DNA from: Holophaga sp.
Lineage (GTDB): Bacteria; Acidobacteriota; Holophagae; Holophagales; Holophagaceae
Reading direction: 5' to 3'
Assembly: GCA_016715205.1 (NCBI GenBank)
Contig: JADKBC010000041.1
Coordinates: 1-10,160 of the forward strand
DNA length: 10,160 nt
In this document: positions 8,377 through 10,160 of the stretch, one piece after another
How the letters are laid out: every line of letters starts with the position of its first letter
Numbering within the stretch: position 1 is the first letter of the stretch
The notes under the pieces: model-generated
Told to the model about the DNA's origin: nothing
The model's database searches: none
What the model saw: only the letters and a program-made list of their open reading frames with translations
Program-made: the position numbers and the translations under genes

Positions 8377-8407
8377 ACTTCCAATTTGAAAGGAGAATAC
8401 AAAATTT

Positions 8408-8652
8408 ATGGACTCTGGATTACTGCGCAAGCGTGAAAAAGCCAAAAGATATGCTGAGGAGCGTAATCGTATTCGGATTGGATCCCTTACAGTGACTTTT
8501 GATGGAGACAATAACCCGCATACTGTTACTCTCGAAGCCGGCAAATGGCAGTGCGATTGTGATTTTTCCAAACCCGCCTGACCTGCAGCCATACGATGGC
8601 TTTGGAAATTGTTCTGGAAGGTATGGTCCCACAGGCTCAAATCGAAGGATAG
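8408..8652 (+). CDS. Small SWIM zinc-finger protein
   Basis: ATG 8408 has AAAGGAG at 8389-8395. The protein starts MDSGLLRKREKAKRYAEERN, a basic helix, followed by a beta-rich part (RIGSLTVTFDGDNNPHTVTL) and then a SWIM finger. As read it stops at TGA 8579-8581 after 57 residues, losing half the finger. One missing T in the T-run at 8563-8567 restores DFFQTRLTCSHTMALEIVLE and a TAG at 8650-8652, for 81 aa. The ligands would then be C49-x-C51-x8-C60-x-H62, exactly the CxC...CxH pattern. SWIM domains bind zinc and are thought to contact DNA or proteins; the specific role of this stand-alone form is unknown to me. It appears monocistronic, with a strong terminator in front of it and a hairpin after it. 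Confidence 0.8.
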
Positions 8653-8743
8653 ATAAGCCTCGACTGACGATATGTTGATTGATCCGTTATGTGACTTGGG
8701 CCGGAATAAATTGTCCGGCTGAGGATTGGTTCAATTTTCAACC

Positions 8744-8774
8744 AGCCCTCCCCCGAATTTCGGGGGAGGGCTTT
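8744..8774 (+). terminator. Terminator-like hairpin after the SWIM gene
   Basis: AGCCCTCCCCCG (8744-8755), loop AATTT and CGGGGGAGGGCT (8761-8772) form a perfect 12-bp stem. Only a short T-run follows (CTTTGGTTTAAC), so termination may be partial. It is nearly symmetric and could serve either strand. The rest of 8653-8883 holds only minor hairpins (GCCGGA/TCCGGC near 8700-8720) and no gene. Confidence 0.65.
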
Positions 8775-8858
8775 GGTTTAACTAACCTTTTATTCGATCT
8801 AACCCGAATCGGGGTTGATTTTGATTATGTTTAGTTCAGTTAATCTATACAAATTCTT

Positions 8859-8864
8859 TATAAT
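8859..8864 (+). promoter_or_regulatory. -10 box for the peroxiredoxin-like gene
   Basis: TATAAT lies 19 bases before the ATG at 8884, in an AT-rich stretch. A weak -35 (TTCAGT, 8835-8840) sits 18 bases upstream. The leader would be only about 13 bases and lacks a visible Shine-Dalgarno, so the message may be nearly leaderless. Confidence 0.55.
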
Positions 8865-8883
8865 ATGTTATCATAACTCCACT

Positions 8884-9494
8884 ATGGAACAGAAAGATAC
8901 ACTTCGTTTTCAAGATATTGCTCCGGACCTTGTGCTTCAGGACACTGCTGGAGAAAACGTCCAATTGTCCACGTTGTGGCAAAGCCGGCCGCTGCTGCTG
9001 GCATTCACGCGCCATTTTGGCTGCCCGCAGTGCAAGAACTGCTGGATGAGCTGGTGGAGCTGCGCTCCAAAATTGAGGAAAAAGGGCTGGCAATCGCTGT
9101 GGTAACCCAGGGCGAGCCAGAGTCGGCCCGGGTTTTTGGCGAAAAGCGCGCTCCGGGTTTGAATCTGCTGTGTGACCCGCAGCGCAATGCCTATGCCGCC
9201 TATGGATTGGGGCGCGGCACAATCACCCAGACCCTGCTCTCGCCCAAAATCTGGTCATCCAACCGCAGATTGGCCCGCACCAAGGGGTATCAGCCGGAAA
9301 TGCCTCCCGCCGGGCAGGATGCCTTCGTGATGTCGGGTGTGTTCATCGTCGGCACGGATGGGCGGATCAGGCTTCCTTATTATTACGATTCGATCGCTGA
9401 CCATCCCGATGCCAGCTTGCTGCTGGATGGTTTCCTCTCTACGGGCTGGGAGCGTTCATTTGATGATCCGTTCGGTCCCAAAAAGGACCACTAA
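8884..9494 (+). CDS. AhpC/TSA-type peroxiredoxin-like protein
   Basis: This is a thioredoxin-fold redox protein of the AhpC/TSA_2 type, a sub-group related to the SelL/PRXL2 proteins, probably cytoplasmic and acting on peroxides or disulfides. The N-terminal part reads FQDIAPDLVLQDTAGENVQL and then LLLAFTRHFGCPQCK, with the C47-P-Q-C50 redox motif in the expected FTRHFGCPxC setting. The later part has IAVVTQGEPESARVF, LLCDPQRNAYAAYGL, GGVF-like SGVFIVGTDGRIRL and a YYDSIADHP end, as in the family. As read, the frame breaks just after the CxxC at 9037: one missing G (AAG-GAA) restores KELLDELVELRSK and a 203-aa protein ending at TAA 9492-9494. The start at 8884 is chosen because an upstream in-frame ATG (8815) would include the promoter. 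Substrate is unknown. Confidence 0.83.
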
Positions 9495-9519
9495 AGTAAT
9501 CTCAGCTCGGGGTAAGAGA

Positions 9520-9565
9520 TTTTGGGTGTTTTTTGGGTGGCTGCAGCCACCCAAAACATCCAAAA
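9520..9565. repeat. Palindromic repeat, copy 2, possible terminator
   Basis: The core 9531-9556 is a perfect 26-base palindrome (TTTTGGGTGGCTG and its complement). Outer arms TTTTGGGTG (9520-9528) and CATCCAAAA (9557-9565) extend it across a two-base bulge, with one G-U pair. Its right arm AAACATCCAAAA (9554-9565) is identical to that of the hairpin at 6553-6598. It follows the peroxiredoxin stop by 25 bases, and TCTTTTTG follows shortly after at 9571-9578, so it may also terminate that transcript. Confidence 0.75.
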
Positions 9566-9665
9566 CAACCTCTTTTTGAGTTAAGGTATTGATAAAACGG
9601 CTGTGTTCAGGCGGTAGGTATGCCGAAATTTTCTGCGGGCTGTTTCCCTCTGTAAGGAGTTTGGA

Positions 9666-10160
9666 ATGAAAAATGTTCGTTGGGTTATTCTTGGTCTGAT
9701 TTTTATGCTCGCTTTGAGCGCCTGTCAATCTGCGTCTACGCCTGCGCTCGCCGCGGCGGCTGCGCCTCAGGTCAACAGCCTGGTTGCCCAGGGCTATCTG
9801 CAGCCGTTGCGTTCGGTTGATCTGGCCTTTTCAAGCGGCGGGCGGGTGGCCGAAGTCCTGGTGAAAGAAGGGGATGCCGTAAAGCAGGGTCAGGTGCTGG
9901 TCCGCCTCGAGCTGGTTGGGGTTGAAGCCCGCCAGGCCGATTGGGTTCGGGCTGAGCAGGAAGTTCTAGCAGCCGGGCAGGCGATTGGCACCCTGACGGA
10001 TGCTGCGGCTGGAGCGCTGGTCCAGGCAAAATTTGCTGTCGCTGATCTCGAAAAGCAAATTGACGCAGCCCAAACAGCCGTTGCAGATGCCAAAGAACCA
10101 GAAGAGGGCGATCCCGACCCATTGGTCATTGCCCAGGCAGAGGCACGCCAGGCCTTGCTG
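9666..10160 (+). CDS. Efflux adaptor lipoprotein, HlyD/RND membrane-fusion type (N-terminal part)
   Basis: ATG 9666 has AAGGAG six bases upstream (9654-9659). Residues 1-20 are a lipoprotein signal peptide with lipobox LSAC, so Cys20 should be lipidated after export. A Ser/Thr/Ala linker follows. Next comes the first half of a biotinyl/lipoyl-like hairpin, GYLQPLRSVDLAFSSGGRV and then AEVLVKEGDAVKQGQVLVRLE, the hallmark of membrane-fusion proteins. From about residue 85 an Ala/Gln/Glu-rich helix begins the coiled-coil hairpin (ARQADWVRAEQEVLAAGQAI ... LEKQIDAAQTAVADAKE). The gene is open at the window edge, at about 165 residues. Such adaptors usually work with an ABC transporter of the MacB type or an RND pump encoded downstream; that part is not visible. 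No frame break is seen. Confidence 0.85.
   Translation, partial: MKNVRWVILGLIFMLALSACQSASTPALAAAAAPQVNSLVAQGYLQPLRSVDLAFSSGGRVAEVLVKEGDAVKQGQVLVRLELVGVEARQADWVRAEQEVLAAGQAIGTLTDAAAGALVQAKFAVADLEKQIDAAQTAVADAKEPEEGDPDPLVIAQAEARQALL

Noticed and set aside
8278..8640. Minus-strand open frame of 120 codons across the SWIM gene
   Set aside because: It reads through a strong terminator and opposite the SWIM finger; no domain or ribosome-binding site.
9588..9620. Promoter for the adaptor lipoprotein (TTGATA at 9589-9594)
   Set aside because: No convincing -10 hexamer at 16-18 bases; too weak to list.
1..10160. CRISPR array, tRNA or rRNA genes, phage or defence system
   Set aside because: No regular spaced repeats, cloverleaf-like sequence, rRNA motifs, or recognisable phage or defence proteins were found on either strand.

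Overview
The window looks like part of a Chloroflexota genome, most likely an Anaerolineae lineage. The grounds are recalled protein families only: a C39-type peptidase with TPR tail, a two-gene SbcD/SbcC operon, an ECF sigma factor paired with a DUF5667/DUF5666 membrane protein, a tiny SWIM-finger protein, an ISKra4 transposase, and a lipoprotein efflux adaptor. No rRNA, tRNA or CRISPR array was seen.

Layout. (1) 1-599, plus strand: C-terminal part of a C39-like/TPR protein. (2) 622-4514, plus strand: sbcD, then sbcC, the Mre11-Rad50-type DNA-end nuclease, closed by a very strong bidirectional terminator (4516-4552). (3) 6485-4557, minus strand: an ECF-type sigma factor overlapping a membrane protein with an N-terminal cytoplasmic part, one membrane helix, DUF5667, two DUF5666-like repeats and a low-complexity tail. 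(4) 6553-6598: a palindromic repeat. (5) 6614-8232: a complete ISKra4-type insertion sequence with terminal inverted repeats and a 5-bp target duplication. (6) 8249-8652: a promoter, a strong terminator and then an 81-residue SWIM zinc-finger gene. (7) 8884-9494: a thioredoxin-fold peroxiredoxin-like protein, followed by a second copy of the palindromic repeat type. (8) 9666-10160: start of an HlyD/RND-type adaptor lipoprotein that runs off the window.

The dominant oddity is that nearly every gene is broken by one or more single-base indels, mostly one missing base, often in a short homopolymer. Restoring them gives full-length, family-typical proteins with whole codon counts (SbcD 428 aa, SbcC 871 aa, SWIM protein 81 aa, peroxiredoxin 203 aa). 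Independent decay of so many unrelated genes, with no nonsense mutations, is less likely than residual base-call errors in a long-read assembly. Two apparent gene fusions, SbcD-SbcC and sigma-DUF5667, are best explained this way. I annotate the intended genes and give the frame breaks.

I found no clear undescribed multi-gene system. The best candidates for new biology are the dispersed palindrome family, the promoter-terminator leader in front of the SWIM gene, and the SWIM protein itself.
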